This document shows positions 55,452 through 64,000 of a stretch of DNA of 64,000 bases, piece after piece (the first letter of the stretch is position 1; the number at the start of each line of letters is the position of its first letter). The position numbers and the translations under genes are program-made. The stretch comes from Bacillus sp. S3 (GTDB lineage: Bacteria; Bacillota; Bacilli; Bacillales; Cytobacillaceae): the NCBI RefSeq assembly GCF_005154805.1, contig NZ_CP039727.1, forward strand, positions 1,981,501-2,045,500, read 5' to 3'. A model generated the notes under the pieces. The model saw nothing but the letters and a program-made list of their open reading frames with translations. It was not told the DNA's origin and made no database searches.

Positions 55452-57614
55452 ATGAAGCTAAAAGACATAAGCACCGCAGTGCCCAAAAAGGACCATAAAG
55501 ATAAAGTATCTGGACAACTGGCCTATATTAGTGACGTGAAAGTGGAAAATATGGTTTATGGTGTTTTGTATCGGTCGCCAATTGCCTATGGAAAAATCAG
55601 GTCGATTCAATTACCAAGCCTTCCGGAAGGATATGAGGCTGTTGGAGCAGAGCACATCCCCGGACCGAATTATGTCAAAATAATCAAAGAAGATCAACCC
55701 ATTTTTGCCAATGAATGGGTCAATTATATTGGTGAGCCGATTCTCATGCTCGTTGGAAAAGAGCTGAATATCCTTTACCGTTTGTTAAATGATGTGAAGA
55801 TTGAATTTGAAGAACATCAGGCAATTTATAAATTGGACGATGCGATCAAACAAAAATCAGCAACCGGCGTTATGATGGCAAGCTATGAATTTGGGGAAAG
55901 CGCAGAGATCATTTCAGCGGTCGAGCAGGGTGCGCACAAAATAATCGAAGAAGAATATGATACGGGTTATCAGGAGCATGTCTACCTTGAACCGCAAGGA
56001 ATGCTTGCGATTTATAAGGAAGATGAAATTGTCGTCGAGGGATCGATGCAATGTCTTTATTATATAAAAAATGCGGTGCTAAGCGCTTTAGCATGTGGTG
56101 GCGACGAAGTCAGAGTGGTTCAAAGCCCTACCGGCGGAGGCTTTGGCGGCAAAGAAGAGTTTCCTTCGATGATGGCATGTCATGTTGCCGTTGCCGCAAG
56201 AGCAGTCAAAAAATCGGTGATGCTTGTATTCGACCGGTCTGAGGATATGGTGGTTACGACGAAAAGGCATCCAGCCAAATTCAACTATCGAACGGCCCTT
56301 GATAAGGAAGGAAATATTTTGAGCATGTGTGTAGATGTTTTTCTTGATGGCGGAGCAAATGAGGGATTGAGCTCTGTCGTGCTGCAGCGTGCATTACTAA
56401 ACAGTGCAGGTGTTTATAAAATTCCGCATTTTCATGTAAAAGGTTATGTGTTAAAAACCAATACTGTTCCGAACGGTGCCTTCAGAGGCTTTGGTGCTCC
56501 ACAAAGCTATGCCGGAATCGAAAGCCATATGGGACATCTTAGTAAACTGGCAAACATCGACCCACTTGAATATAAACGAAACTACCTCGTCCAACAAGGA
56601 GACCCCACCATCACAAAGGGGAAATTCTGCGACCCCATATTAATGGAAGAAATGATAGAGGACTTGCTAATCGTATCCGAATACAAAAAGAAAAAAGGAG
56701 AGTTACAGCGTTTCAATCAACAAAATCAGCGTTATAAAAAAGGCATAGGAACTTCGCTGTTCCTACACGGCTGTGGTTTTACAGGCAGTGGCGAAAGAGA
56801 TCATATTAAAGCAACGGTGAAGCTGGTTAAATCAAAGGACGACCTTGTATCACTAAAAATCTCCAATTCTGATATGGGACAAGGAATTTATACAACGCTG
56901 AGTAAAATTGTCGCCAAGGAACTAGATCTCCCTTACGAAAGAGTTTTGTATCCCAATCCCGATACAAAGGAGGTTCCCGACTCCGGTCCGACTGTGGCCT
57001 CGAGGACGACGATGATTGTGGGAAAATTGCTTGAACGGGCGGCAAAAAAACTGAAGGCTCAGTGGCAAATTGGGGTGGAACAGGAAGTAGTGGAGAATTA
57101 TGTTCACCGTGAAATGATTCCTTGGAACGAAACAACTTTCACTGGAGATGCCTACCCTGCTTATTCATGGGGCGTAAATATCGTGGAAGTAGAAGTTGAT
57201 ACGTTAACAGGAAATGTAAAGCTGGAAAAAGTATACGGCAATTATGAGGTTGGGAAGGTCATCGATGAACGGATTATGAAGGGCCAAATTGACGGCGGCT
57301 TGGCTCAAGGGTTGGCATACGGTTATCTAGAAAAGATGACATCAAATCAAGGCAGAATCCTGCAAAAAAGTATATCGGATTATGGACCGCCGACTTCATT
57401 GGACGTTGTGCCAATTGAAAGCAAGGTCTTTGATAATCCCTTTGCTGATGGTCCATACGGGGCGAAGGGGGCGGGTGAATTGACTTTAATCGGCGGCGCT
57501 CCGGCAGTTCAAGCTGCGATCGAGGATGCACTGCAAACTTCTTTTCAGCAAATTCCGATTACTCCTGAAGTCATTATTGAAAGTCTTTGGATGGGGGAAG
57601 GTGAAAAAGATTGA
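55452..57614 (+). CDS. Molybdenum hydroxylase large subunit (xanthine dehydrogenase family)
   Basis: A 720-residue molybdopterin-binding subunit. Family motifs are TGGGFGGKEE, NGAFRGFGAPQ, SDMGQGIYT and, near the end, GPYGAKGAGE with the catalytic glutamate. ATG 55452 (MKLKDISTA) is chosen since GAAGGG lies upstream; an in-frame ATG at 55389 has no ribosome site. With the Fe-S and FAD subunits downstream it makes a complete heterotrimer. Xanthine, another purine or an N-heterocycle is possible; the sequence alone does not decide. Confidence 0.85.
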   Translation: MKLKDISTAVPKKDHKDKVSGQLAYISDVKVENMVYGVLYRSPIAYGKIRSIQLPSLPEGYEAVGAEHIPGPNYVKIIKEDQPIFANEWVNYIGEPILMLVGKELNILYRLLNDVKIEFEEHQAIYKLDDAIKQKSATGVMMASYEFGESAEIISAVEQGAHKIIEEEYDTGYQEHVYLEPQGMLAIYKEDEIVVEGSMQCLYYIKNAVLSALACGGDEVRVVQSPTGGGFGGKEEFPSMMACHVAVAARAVKKSVMLVFDRSEDMVVTTKRHPAKFNYRTALDKEGNILSMCVDVFLDGGANEGLSSVVLQRALLNSAGVYKIPHFHVKGYVLKTNTVPNGAFRGFGAPQSYAGIESHMGHLSKLANIDPLEYKRNYLVQQGDPTITKGKFCDPILMEEMIEDLLIVSEYKKKKGELQRFNQQNQRYKKGIGTSLFLHGCGFTGSGERDHIKATVKLVKSKDDLVSLKISNSDMGQGIYTTLSKIVAKELDLPYERVLYPNPDTKEVPDSGPTVASRTTMIVGKLLERAAKKLKAQWQIGVEQEVVENYVHREMIPWNETTFTGDAYPAYSWGVNIVEVEVDTLTGNVKLEKVYGNYEVGKVIDERIMKGQIDGGLAQGLAYGYLEKMTSNQGRILQKSISDYGPPTSLDVVPIESKVFDNPFADGPYGAKGAGELTLIGGAPAVQAAIEDALQTSFQQIPITPEVIIESLWMGEGEKD

Positions 57615-58078
57615 TTACATTCACACTTAATGGAAGATCGGTAGAGACGGACGCCCCTGCCACCGCAAGATTACTAGATTTATTAAGAGATGAGTTTGGG
57701 CTAATCGGTACAAAGGAAGGCTGCGGTGAAGGGGAGTGCGGTGCCTGCAGCGTTTTTGTGAATAGTCTCCTGCAAAACAGCTGCCTGATTCCCATTGGTT
57801 CTATGGAGGGAGCTAAGGTTCAAACGATAGAAGGGATCATGGAAACGGAACAGTTTAAGATTTTAGATGAGAGCTATTCCGTTGCTGGAGGGGTGCAATG
57901 CGGTTACTGCATTCCTGGGATGGTCATGGCAAGTGCTGCTTTATTATCGAAAAACCCTCATCCTTCAGAGGCAGAAATTCGTGAAGGTATTTCCGGAAAT
58001 CTGTGCCGGTGTACGGGCTACAATATGATAGTAGATGCGATAAACTTGGCAGCTAATAAAGGGGACGGCGTATGGTAG
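57611..58078 (+). CDS. Molybdenum hydroxylase [2Fe-2S] subunit
   Basis: A 155-residue iron-sulfur subunit. The plant-type cluster is in GCGEGECGACSV plus a later Cys (NSC), and the second cluster uses CGYCIPGM and LCRCTGY. The TTG start at 57611 overlaps the large-subunit stop by four bases. It passes electrons from the molybdenum site to FAD. Confidence 0.93.
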   Translation: MITFTLNGRSVETDAPATARLLDLLRDEFGLIGTKEGCGEGECGACSVFVNSLLQNSCLIPIGSMEGAKVQTIEGIMETEQFKILDESYSVAGGVQCGYCIPGMVMASAALLSKNPHPSEAEIREGISGNLCRCTGYNMIVDAINLAANKGDGVW

Positions 58079-58941
58079 AGAAAATAACTGCGTATCGCTT
58101 CGATCGTTTAGACCAAACGTTAAGCCAATTGAATAATGAAAACTGTACGATCATGGCCGGGGGCACGGATGTCATGGTCCTTCAAAAAAGTCGTAGGGGG
58201 GTACCCCCGAAAATCCCTAAACCGATTATTTTTATTGATCATCTATCTGAGCTAAAGCGGGTGTATCAACATCAAAAGGATCTCCACATCGGTGCCTGCT
58301 GTACCTATAGCGAATTACTTGAGAACCCGTTAATTCCAATACCATTTAAGGCTGCTATCAAAACGATAGCAGCACCGGCCATTCGGAACAGAGGGACATT
58401 GGGAGGAAATATTTGCAATGCTTCTCCGGCTGGTGACACACTGCCATTGTTATATGTATATAACGCAAAACTTTTGCTGCGCTCCGTCAATGGTGATCGT
58501 GTAGTAGCGATTAGAGATTTTATTCAAGGTCCACGAAGGGTCGGGCGGTTTCACAATGAAATGTTGACTGAAATTATATTGCCGTCCATATTTGAAGGAG
58601 GTTCACTTGTTGTTTTTGAGAAAGTAGGTAACCGCAATGCGGATGCCATTGCCAAAGTATCATTTGCAGGATATATCCGGATGAATGGTGATCGAATCGA
58701 TGATGTTCGTTTTGCATTCGGGGCAGTAGGACCTACTATCGTTCGTTCCATTAATATTGAGAAAAAATTGCTTGGGCATACCATACCATTAGCAGCTCCA
58801 GACATCGCCAAGGTTGTAGCAGCTTTCGGTAAGATTATTAAACCAATCGACGATCAGCGCTCCACTGCTATATACAGAAAAACAGTCGCTTTAAATCTAT
58901 TACGATATTTTCTTAGCATGAAACAGTATCAACCGAATTAA
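58072..58941 (+). CDS. Molybdenum hydroxylase FAD-binding subunit
   Basis: A 289-residue FAD subunit of the CO-dehydrogenase/xanthine-dehydrogenase medium-chain family. MAGGTDVMVLQK and RNRGTLGGNICNASPAGDTLP are the two flavin-binding motifs. The start overlaps the Fe-S gene by seven bases. It completes the heterotrimer. Confidence 0.92.
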   Translation: MVEKITAYRFDRLDQTLSQLNNENCTIMAGGTDVMVLQKSRRGVPPKIPKPIIFIDHLSELKRVYQHQKDLHIGACCTYSELLENPLIPIPFKAAIKTIAAPAIRNRGTLGGNICNASPAGDTLPLLYVYNAKLLLRSVNGDRVVAIRDFIQGPRRVGRFHNEMLTEIILPSIFEGGSLVVFEKVGNRNADAIAKVSFAGYIRMNGDRIDDVRFAFGAVGPTIVRSINIEKKLLGHTIPLAAPDIAKVVAAFGKIIKPIDDQRSTAIYRKTVALNLLRYFLSMKQYQPN

Positions 58942-58968
58942 TTTTTTAAAGAAAGGGGGAAGCTATTC

Positions 58969-59763
58969 ATGCTATTGATGGAAAAAGTGGCCATGCTGAC
59001 GCGTCAAAACGTACCCTTTGCTTTAGCCATGATTATTGAATCAAAGGGCTCGACTCCCAGGCATGTCGGAAAAATGATTGTTTACCGTGACGGTACAATT
59101 GAAGGGACTGTCGGAGGGGGCATGTCTGAACACTATGTAATTGAAGAAAGTGTAAAGGCAATCCGAAATGGCCAATCGAAAATCGTTGAATATAAATTAA
59201 ACACACATGCAAAAGACGGAATTGACATGATTTGCGGCGGTACGTTACGGGTGTTTATTGAAGTCTATACAAGCAGGCCTGAACTCGTTCTGGTTGGAGC
59301 CGGTCATTTAGGCTCTGCGCTGGCAAAGCTCGCTGATTACCTTCAATATCCTTATTGCATTGTCGATGATCGCGTTGGTTATTGTACGAGGGAACGCTTT
59401 CCAAATGCAACCAACCTTTTCGTGAATGAGGATATTGGAGTGGCTTTACTCGCAGTTAACCTAAATGAAAGGTCAAATGTGGTGATTGTTACAAAAGATT
59501 GTGATGATATTGCCTTAAAAACGGTACTCCAATATCCGTGTGCCTATGTTGGAATGGTCGCCAGTAAACGAAAGATCATAAACGTATTTGAAAAATTAAA
59601 AAGTGAAGGGGTCACGCAAGAACAGTTGGAGCAGATTCATTCTCCAATTGGATTGGATATTGGCTCAGAAACAACAGAAGAAATTGCCATCAGTATTATC
59701 GGGGAAATCATCAAAGTAAGCAGTGAAAATAAGACCTTAAAAGTAAAACAAGTTAATAGATAA
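58969..59763 (+). CDS. XdhC/CoxI family molybdenum cofactor maturation protein
   Basis: A 264-residue XdhC-type protein that sulfurates and inserts the molybdenum cofactor into the partner enzyme. The N-terminal domain has ESKGSTPRHVGKMIV and GTVGGGMSE; the Rossmann domain has ELVLVGAGHLGSALA, and AYVGMVASKRK and IGLDIGSETTEEIAISI end it. GAAAGGGGG precedes ATG 58969. PucA of B. subtilis is a relative. Confidence 0.9.
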   Translation: MLLMEKVAMLTRQNVPFALAMIIESKGSTPRHVGKMIVYRDGTIEGTVGGGMSEHYVIEESVKAIRNGQSKIVEYKLNTHAKDGIDMICGGTLRVFIEVYTSRPELVLVGAGHLGSALAKLADYLQYPYCIVDDRVGYCTRERFPNATNLFVNEDIGVALLAVNLNERSNVVIVTKDCDDIALKTVLQYPCAYVGMVASKRKIINVFEKLKSEGVTQEQLEQIHSPIGLDIGSETTEEIAISIIGEIIKVSSENKTLKVKQVNR

Positions 59764-59848
59764 GTGAATTATGAACAATACAAATCAATTTATGCTGAGA
59801 ATATCAGAACTTTTCTAGTGAGAATAGGATGAATCAGAAAAAAAAATC

Positions 59849-59890
59849 AACCCCTCTGAAAGATTTAATGATCTAGTAGGAGGGGTTTTT
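59849..59890 (+). terminator. Terminator of the molybdenum hydroxylase operon
   Basis: AACCCCTCT and AGGAGGGGTT arms (with a slip) around a 20-nt loop, then a T tract. Confidence 0.65.
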
Positions 59891-60049
59891 CATTGAGATA
59901 AAAGATGTGGTTATACAAGTTAACATTATCTTTACATTTCTCTTATTGAAATATACATATAAGTGATTTATTATATAAGCGGATGGTTATATGCGAAGGC
60001 AAATACATTATTATTTACTTTTGAATTAAGTAGTTAGGAGGTTTAAACC

Positions 60050-60394
60050 TTGTCAAAAACAAACATTGATTTAGAAAGCGCAGCTAACATCTTAAAATTG
60101 TTGGGCGATAAAACCCGTTTAACCATGGTCAAAATTCTTAATTCTCACGATGCTTGTGTATGTGAATTCGTTGAAATTTTTAAAACAAGTCAGCCTGCCA
60201 TTAGCCAACATGTTCGTAAGTTAAAAGATGCCGGGTTGGTCAGGGAAACAAGAAGAGGGCAGTGGATTATTTACTCTTTAAGTAAAGACAGTCCATATTA
60301 CCCATTGGTTCAAGATTTACTTCTACACCTTCCAGACCAAGACTTTAGATTGAAGGAATTGGAAGAACATGGGCTGCGTATTTCATGTGAATAA
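60050..60394 (+). CDS. arsR: Arsenic-responsive repressor ArsR
   Basis: A 114-residue ArsR/SmtB regulator. C36 and C38 in DACVCEF are the arsenite ligands of the alpha-3 site, and SQPAISQHVRKLKDAGLV is the recognition helix. TTG start with AGGAGG upstream. A+T-rich dyads (ATATACATATAAGTG) between 59950 and 59995 may be its operator. First gene of arsR-arsB-arsC. Confidence 0.88.
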   Translation: MSKTNIDLESAANILKLLGDKTRLTMVKILNSHDACVCEFVEIFKTSQPAISQHVRKLKDAGLVRETRRGQWIIYSLSKDSPYYPLVQDLLLHLPDQDFRLKELEEHGLRISCE

Positions 60395-60409
60395 TTGGAG
60401 GTTTCAACA

Positions 60410-61705
60410 TTGGTTACAACGATACTCGCATCATTGATTTTTATAATTACACTTATTTTGGTTATATGGCAGCCAAGAAATTTATCGATAGGCTGGTCCG
60501 CTTGTGGTGGTGCAATTCTCGCACTATTAGTTGGGGTAGTTGACTTCCACGATGTAATAGAAGTCACCAAAATTGTTTGGAATGCTACTTTTTCTTTCGT
60601 TGCTATCATTATTATTTCGTTAATTTTAGATGAAATTGGTTTCTTTGAATGGGCTGCGTTGCACATGGCACGTGCAGCCAAAGGGAACGGAATAAAAATG
60701 TTTGTTTATGTAAGTATTCTAGGTGCACTCGTCGCAGCATTTTTCGCCAATGATGGGGCAGCACTTATCCTTACACCTATCGTATTAGCCATGGTTCGGA
60801 ATTTAAAGTTGGAAGACAAAATGATTTTCCCATTTATCATTGCCAGCGGTTTTATTGCGGATACCACTTCCTTGCCGCTTGTGGTGAGTAACTTAGTAAA
60901 TATCGTTTCTGCTGACTTTTTTGGCATTGGGTTTGTTCATTTTGCATCAAGAATGATTATTCCTAACTTCTTTTCTTTAGTGTCAAGTATATTGGTTCTA
61001 TTTCTGTACTTCAGAAAAAGTATTCCAAAACAATATGATTTATCAAAATTAAAGAAACCTGCTGAAGCGATTCGGGATGAAAAAATGTTTCGTTTATCCT
61101 GGGTTGTATTAGGTATTTTATTAGCGGGTTACTTTATTAGTCAATCCCTTCACGTTCCTGTTTCGATCATTGCAGGTGTCGTTGCCGTCTTCTTCTTATT
61201 TATGGGTAGAAGAAGCCATGCGATCGAAACAAAAAAGGTCATAAAAGGGGCACCTTGGGCAATCGTATTTTTCTCGATTGGAATGTATGTGGTGGTTTAT
61301 GGCTTACGAAACGCTGGATTAACTGGCGTACTTGCAGATGTGATTCAAGCATGTGCGAATCATGGATTATTTATCGGAACCATCTCCATGGGCTTTATTG
61401 CAGCGATACTTTCTTCCATTATGAATAATATGCCAACGGTGATGATCGATGCACTTGCCATTGCAGATACGCATACAACGGGAGTTATTAGAGAGGGACT
61501 GATTTATGCAAATGTCATTGGTTCGGATTTAGGTCCGAAAATCACACCAATTGGGTCACTAGCCACCTTATTATGGCTGCATGTGTTGAAAACAAAAGGA
61601 GTTAAAATTTCGTGGGGAACCTATTTTAAAACGGGTATTGTCTTAACCATCCCAGTTTTGTTTATCACACTAGTTGGTTTATATCTATGGTTATTAATCG
61701 TCTAA
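60410..61705 (+). CDS. arsB: Arsenite efflux transporter ArsB
   Basis: A 431-residue membrane protein with about 12 helices of the ArsB/NhaD family. [33 protein letters not shown] and [20 protein letters not shown] are signatures of ArsB. TTG 60410 is preferred since GGAGG ends eight bases before; an earlier in-frame TTG at 60395 overlaps that site. It expels arsenite, driven by the proton gradient. Confidence 0.92.
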   Translation: MVTTILASLIFIITLILVIWQPRNLSIGWSACGGAILALLVGVVDFHDVIEVTKIVWNATFSFVAIIIISLILDEIGFFEWAALHMARAAKGNGIKMFVYVSILGALVAAFFANDGAALILTPIVLAMVRNLKLEDKMIFPFIIASGFIADTTSLPLVVSNLVNIVSADFFGIGFVHFASRMIIPNFFSLVSSILVLFLYFRKSIPKQYDLSKLKKPAEAIRDEKMFRLSWVVLGILLAGYFISQSLHVPVSIIAGVVAVFFLFMGRRSHAIETKKVIKGAPWAIVFFSIGMYVVVYGLRNAGLTGVLADVIQACANHGLFIGTISMGFIAAILSSIMNNMPTVMIDALAIADTHTTGVIREGLIYANVIGSDLGPKITPIGSLATLLWLHVLKTKGVKISWGTYFKTGIVLTIPVLFITLVGLYLWLLIV

Positions 61706-61739
61706 CAAAAAACTCATCAAAAAAAGGAGACAAACTATT

Positions 61740-62171
61740 ATGTCTAAAAAAATGATCTATTTTCTTTGTACAGGAAATTCTTGTCGAAGCCAAATGGCGG
61801 AAGGTTGGGCTAAAAAACATTTAGGTGATGAGTGGGAAGTGAAAAGTGCGGGAATTGAAGCACATGGACTTAATCCGAATGCTGTAAAAGCGATGAATGA
61901 AACTGGAGTTGATATTTCCAACCAAACATCCGATATAATCGACCCAAAAATTTTAAACAATGCTGATTTAGTTGTTACATTATGTGGTGATGCTGCTGAC
62001 AAATGCCCTGTTACTCCACCAAATGTAAAGCGAGTTCACTGGGGATTTGATGATCCAGCGAAAGCAGAAGGTACAGAAGAAGAAAAATGGGCATTCTTCC
62101 AACGTGTCCGTGATGAAATTGGAAACCGCATTAAGCGTTTTGCTGAAACGGCCGAGTATGAAAGAATTTAA
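61740..62171 (+). CDS. arsC: Thioredoxin-coupled arsenate reductase ArsC
   Basis: A 143-residue low-molecular-weight phosphatase-type reductase. The P-loop C10-TGNSC-R16 and the redox cysteines C82 and C89 (LCGDAADKC) match the pI258 enzyme exactly. It reduces arsenate to arsenite for ArsB. AAAAGGAGA precedes the ATG. Confidence 0.95.
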   Translation: MSKKMIYFLCTGNSCRSQMAEGWAKKHLGDEWEVKSAGIEAHGLNPNAVKAMNETGVDISNQTSDIIDPKILNNADLVVTLCGDAADKCPVTPPNVKRVHWGFDDPAKAEGTEEEKWAFFQRVRDEIGNRIKRFAETAEYERI

Positions 62172-62178
62172 TATCTAT

Positions 62179-62481
62179 TTATTTTGATATATTTCCGGTT
62201 TTCCAATAATCAATCAAGTACTTGACTTGTTGTTCATCCACTATGTTTACAGCAAAATAAACAATATCCTTATATTTCATTTTTCTAATTGGATTTTTTA
62301 CAACATTATGCATTTTCCTGAAGATCATTATATCGGGTATTGTAAAAGCAACTAGGATAATAGCCCTCTTACCATTAATTCCCCAAGTACCTCTTGTGCC
62401 TAAAATTAGGGGTAAGGGGCTATTCTTGCCTTGTAGATAATTGTAAACCCACTCTTGTTCGCTTAAGGTTTTTTCACTCAT
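62179..62481 (-). CDS. Unrecognised 100-residue protein
   Basis: A soluble protein (LSEQEWVYNYLQGKNSPLPL near the N-terminus, VYFAVNIVDEQQVKYLIDYW near the end) with no clear family. It is convergent with arsC, ending seven bases from it, with no terminator between. The start context (ATG 62481 after a weak GAG) is unremarkable. Coding is plausible from length and composition. Confidence 0.5.
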   Translation of the reverse strand: MSEKTLSEQEWVYNYLQGKNSPLPLILGTRGTWGINGKRAIILVAFTIPDIMIFRKMHNVVKNPIRKMKYKDIVYFAVNIVDEQQVKYLIDYWKTGNISK

Positions 62482-62572
62482 AAGGATAGTCTCACTCTTA
62501 TTTTAACTGTTTTCGTGATAGTAGGGTTCCCGTTGGCTTAGGAGACTATGCTACATAAGGTTTTAAGACATA

Positions 62573-62872
62573 TTAGAGCCTCCAATCCGGAAAGTCTGTG
62601 TCTTTTCTTTTTTCATAATCCTTCATTCTTGAGAATGAGTTTCCAAGTTTTCCTACAATGAATCCTTGAGGGCTTGATGTTTGTATATTACCGTTCAACT
62701 CTTCTAATTTAATTTTTGCAAACATGGTTGCTACTGTAGCTAAACTTTCAATAGTATCCATTAATTCAGGGTTGTCACTGTTGTATCTTTTTGCAATGGA
62801 GTAAATATAATCAAGTCTATTTCTAATAAGCTTCAGCGTTTCGATACTAAACTGTTCCTGTGCCTTTGTCAT
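62573..62872 (-). CDS. Unrecognised 99-residue helical protein
   Basis: ATG 62872 lies nine bases after AAGGAG, a strong start. The product has two amphipathic helices (FSIETLKLIRNRLDYIYSIA, then ELMDTIESLATVATMFAKIK) and a polar tail. No cysteine, no membrane segment. Family not recognised. The 350-nt stretch between this gene and 63222 is A+T-rich with nothing recognised. Confidence 0.55.
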   Translation of the reverse strand: MTKAQEQFSIETLKLIRNRLDYIYSIAKRYNSDNPELMDTIESLATVATMFAKIKLEELNGNIQTSSPQGFIVGKLGNSFSRMKDYEKRKDTDFPDWRL

Positions 62873-63221
62873 AACATTCCACTCCTTATTAATAAGCCTA
62901 TGCAAAAAAAGCTAAATGTGAATGTAATAAAATAAATAAATAATTACGCATACTTTTTCTATGACTTGTTCCACCAGTTCGTAAATACTGAAATTTTCTT
63001 TAAATTGAATTTCTTAGAAATCCATTACGACAATTTTTGATTTTGTGTTATGGGACTTTTTGATTAAAATGCGAGGAAAATGTTGGTTTTTAGAAGAAAA
63101 AGCAGGATTTTAATTTTTAATAAGGAATATATAATACAAAACAATTTACCTATCAGAAAGTAGAGGATCGGAACCATTTCATTCATCCATCCCAATCCAT
63201 GTATGAAAGAAGGTATGCGGT

Positions 63222-63779
63222 ATGAACGAAAGTTTTTTTGCGGACTATAAAAAGTTTATTGTTGCACCGGTCGATGAAAAGTCAAATGGGAAAGAAGTAT
63301 TTGATCCGAAAAATTATGCCTCACATTATATTCTGACGCTATCTATTTACAATTCTCGATTGTCGAATTGGAAGGATGCTAGTAAATATTATATTGATGT
63401 TGAAAAAAGTATCAAAACGGTTCTGGCGGAATTCAATCAAAAGCAGTATGAAGGGTACCATCTTCAATTACTTGAATTAGATCAGTTTAAAAATTATTTT
63501 GTTTTGGCTCTTTCGTCAAAAACGAAATTTGAAACAAAGGACGAAAATGACCGTGTATCATTTGTTGTTGATAGAATGCTAACGAATCCTTTTTATGTGG
63601 GACAAGGATGGTTCAATTTAATTGGAGAAAAGGGGAGAGTGGAACGTAAGCTATTTTGCTGCTCTTTTATGAAATATGAAGACGAAAACCCGGGTTTTTC
63701 AAAAATAGACAAAATATTTGAAAACGTCAGTGAATTAATTCCTAAAAATAGTGAGATTAAGCTAGTTAAAACTCTTTAA
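63222..63779 (+). CDS. Unrecognised 185-residue protein
   Basis: A soluble protein beginning MNESFFADYKKFIVAPVDEK, with VSFVVDRMLTNPFYVGQGWF in the middle and a CC pair (KLFCCSFMKYEDE). GAAAGAAGGTATGCGGT precedes the ATG. No family recognised. It stands alone with a terminator. Confidence 0.55.
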   Translation: MNESFFADYKKFIVAPVDEKSNGKEVFDPKNYASHYILTLSIYNSRLSNWKDASKYYIDVEKSIKTVLAEFNQKQYEGYHLQLLELDQFKNYFVLALSSKTKFETKDENDRVSFVVDRMLTNPFYVGQGWFNLIGEKGRVERKLFCCSFMKYEDENPGFSKIDKIFENVSELIPKNSEIKLVKTL

Positions 63780-63813
63780 ATTAATTTGTGGGAAAATAAA
63801 TTTTTAATGTAAT

Positions 63814-63844
63814 AAGGACTTAACACGCCGGTTAAGTCCTTTTA
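63814..63844 (+). terminator. Terminator of the last gene
   Basis: AGGACTTAAC/GTTAAGTCCT stem with a 6-nt loop and T tail. Nothing is recognised in 63845-64000. Confidence 0.8.
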
Positions 63845-64000
63845 AGTGTATAGAGAAAGATTCTGTCAGCAAATTCCTTTCCATATTATTTTTAAAATGT
63901 TTTAATCGAATAGGATGATCCATTTCATCCTTTTATTTCGATTAGTTAGTATGAAGTTGTTTAGCCCATTATGGACAAATCTCCTCAACACCCCCTCATA

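Overview
The window looks like a chromosomal segment of a Bacillaceae bacterium (Bacillus/Neobacillus type, low to moderate G+C). It holds a long backbone syntenic with the Bacillus subtilis mutS-mutL-miaA-hfq-spoVK-ynbA(hflX)-ynbB-glnR-glnA and lexA-yneA-yneB-ynzC-tkt-sirA-yneF-ynzD-ccdA-ccdC-yneK blocks. Ribosome binding sites of the AGGAGG type, GTG/TTG starts, sigma-A promoters and sporulation genes (spoVK, sirA, a Spo0E-like gene) fit this.

Layout. 1-8.4 kb: the end of a PHP-domain gene, a HupE/UreJ-type membrane protein, then an inorganic-carbon uptake operon (dabB-dabA-mpsC) that ends with a beta-carbonic-anhydrase-like protein lacking all three zinc ligands. 8.4-9.7 kb: a broken BRCT gene, tRNA-Arg(CCT), ywaF. 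10-36 kb: the conserved backbone, interrupted by mreBH, a TRIC-type channel gene and a heterodimeric ABC exporter pair. 36.5-38.3 kb: a selenocysteine tRNA (anticodon TCA), a decayed tyrosine recombinase and a phage-type replication gene, i.e. an old integration scar at the tRNA. 38.5-50.4 kb: accessory catabolic and stress genes (VOC proteins, GNAT, rpiA, an MhqR-type quinone-response locus, two Gfo/Idh/MocA oxidoreductases flanking an IclR regulator, pirin, a catE-like dioxygenase, an FMN reductase) with spx and LLM-monooxygenase remnants. 50.5-55.2 kb: cadC-cadA and copC-copD metal genes. 55.4-59.8 kb: a molybdenum hydroxylase operon with an XdhC-type maturation factor. 60-62.2 kb: arsR-arsB-arsC. 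The end holds three unrecognised genes.

The most striking observation is the cadA reading frame. The gene starts at 50966, overlapping cadC, and runs to 53101 with one in-frame TGA at 51026. That TGA falls exactly on the first cysteine of the heavy-metal-associated CxxC motif (read as GFT-U-AGC). A tRNA-Sec gene lies 14.5 kb upstream in the same window, and a short G-first hairpin lies 21 nt beyond the TGA. This suggests a cadmium/zinc P-type ATPase that is a selenoprotein with a UxxC metal-binding motif. A simple nonsense mutation remains the alternative and cannot be excluded here.
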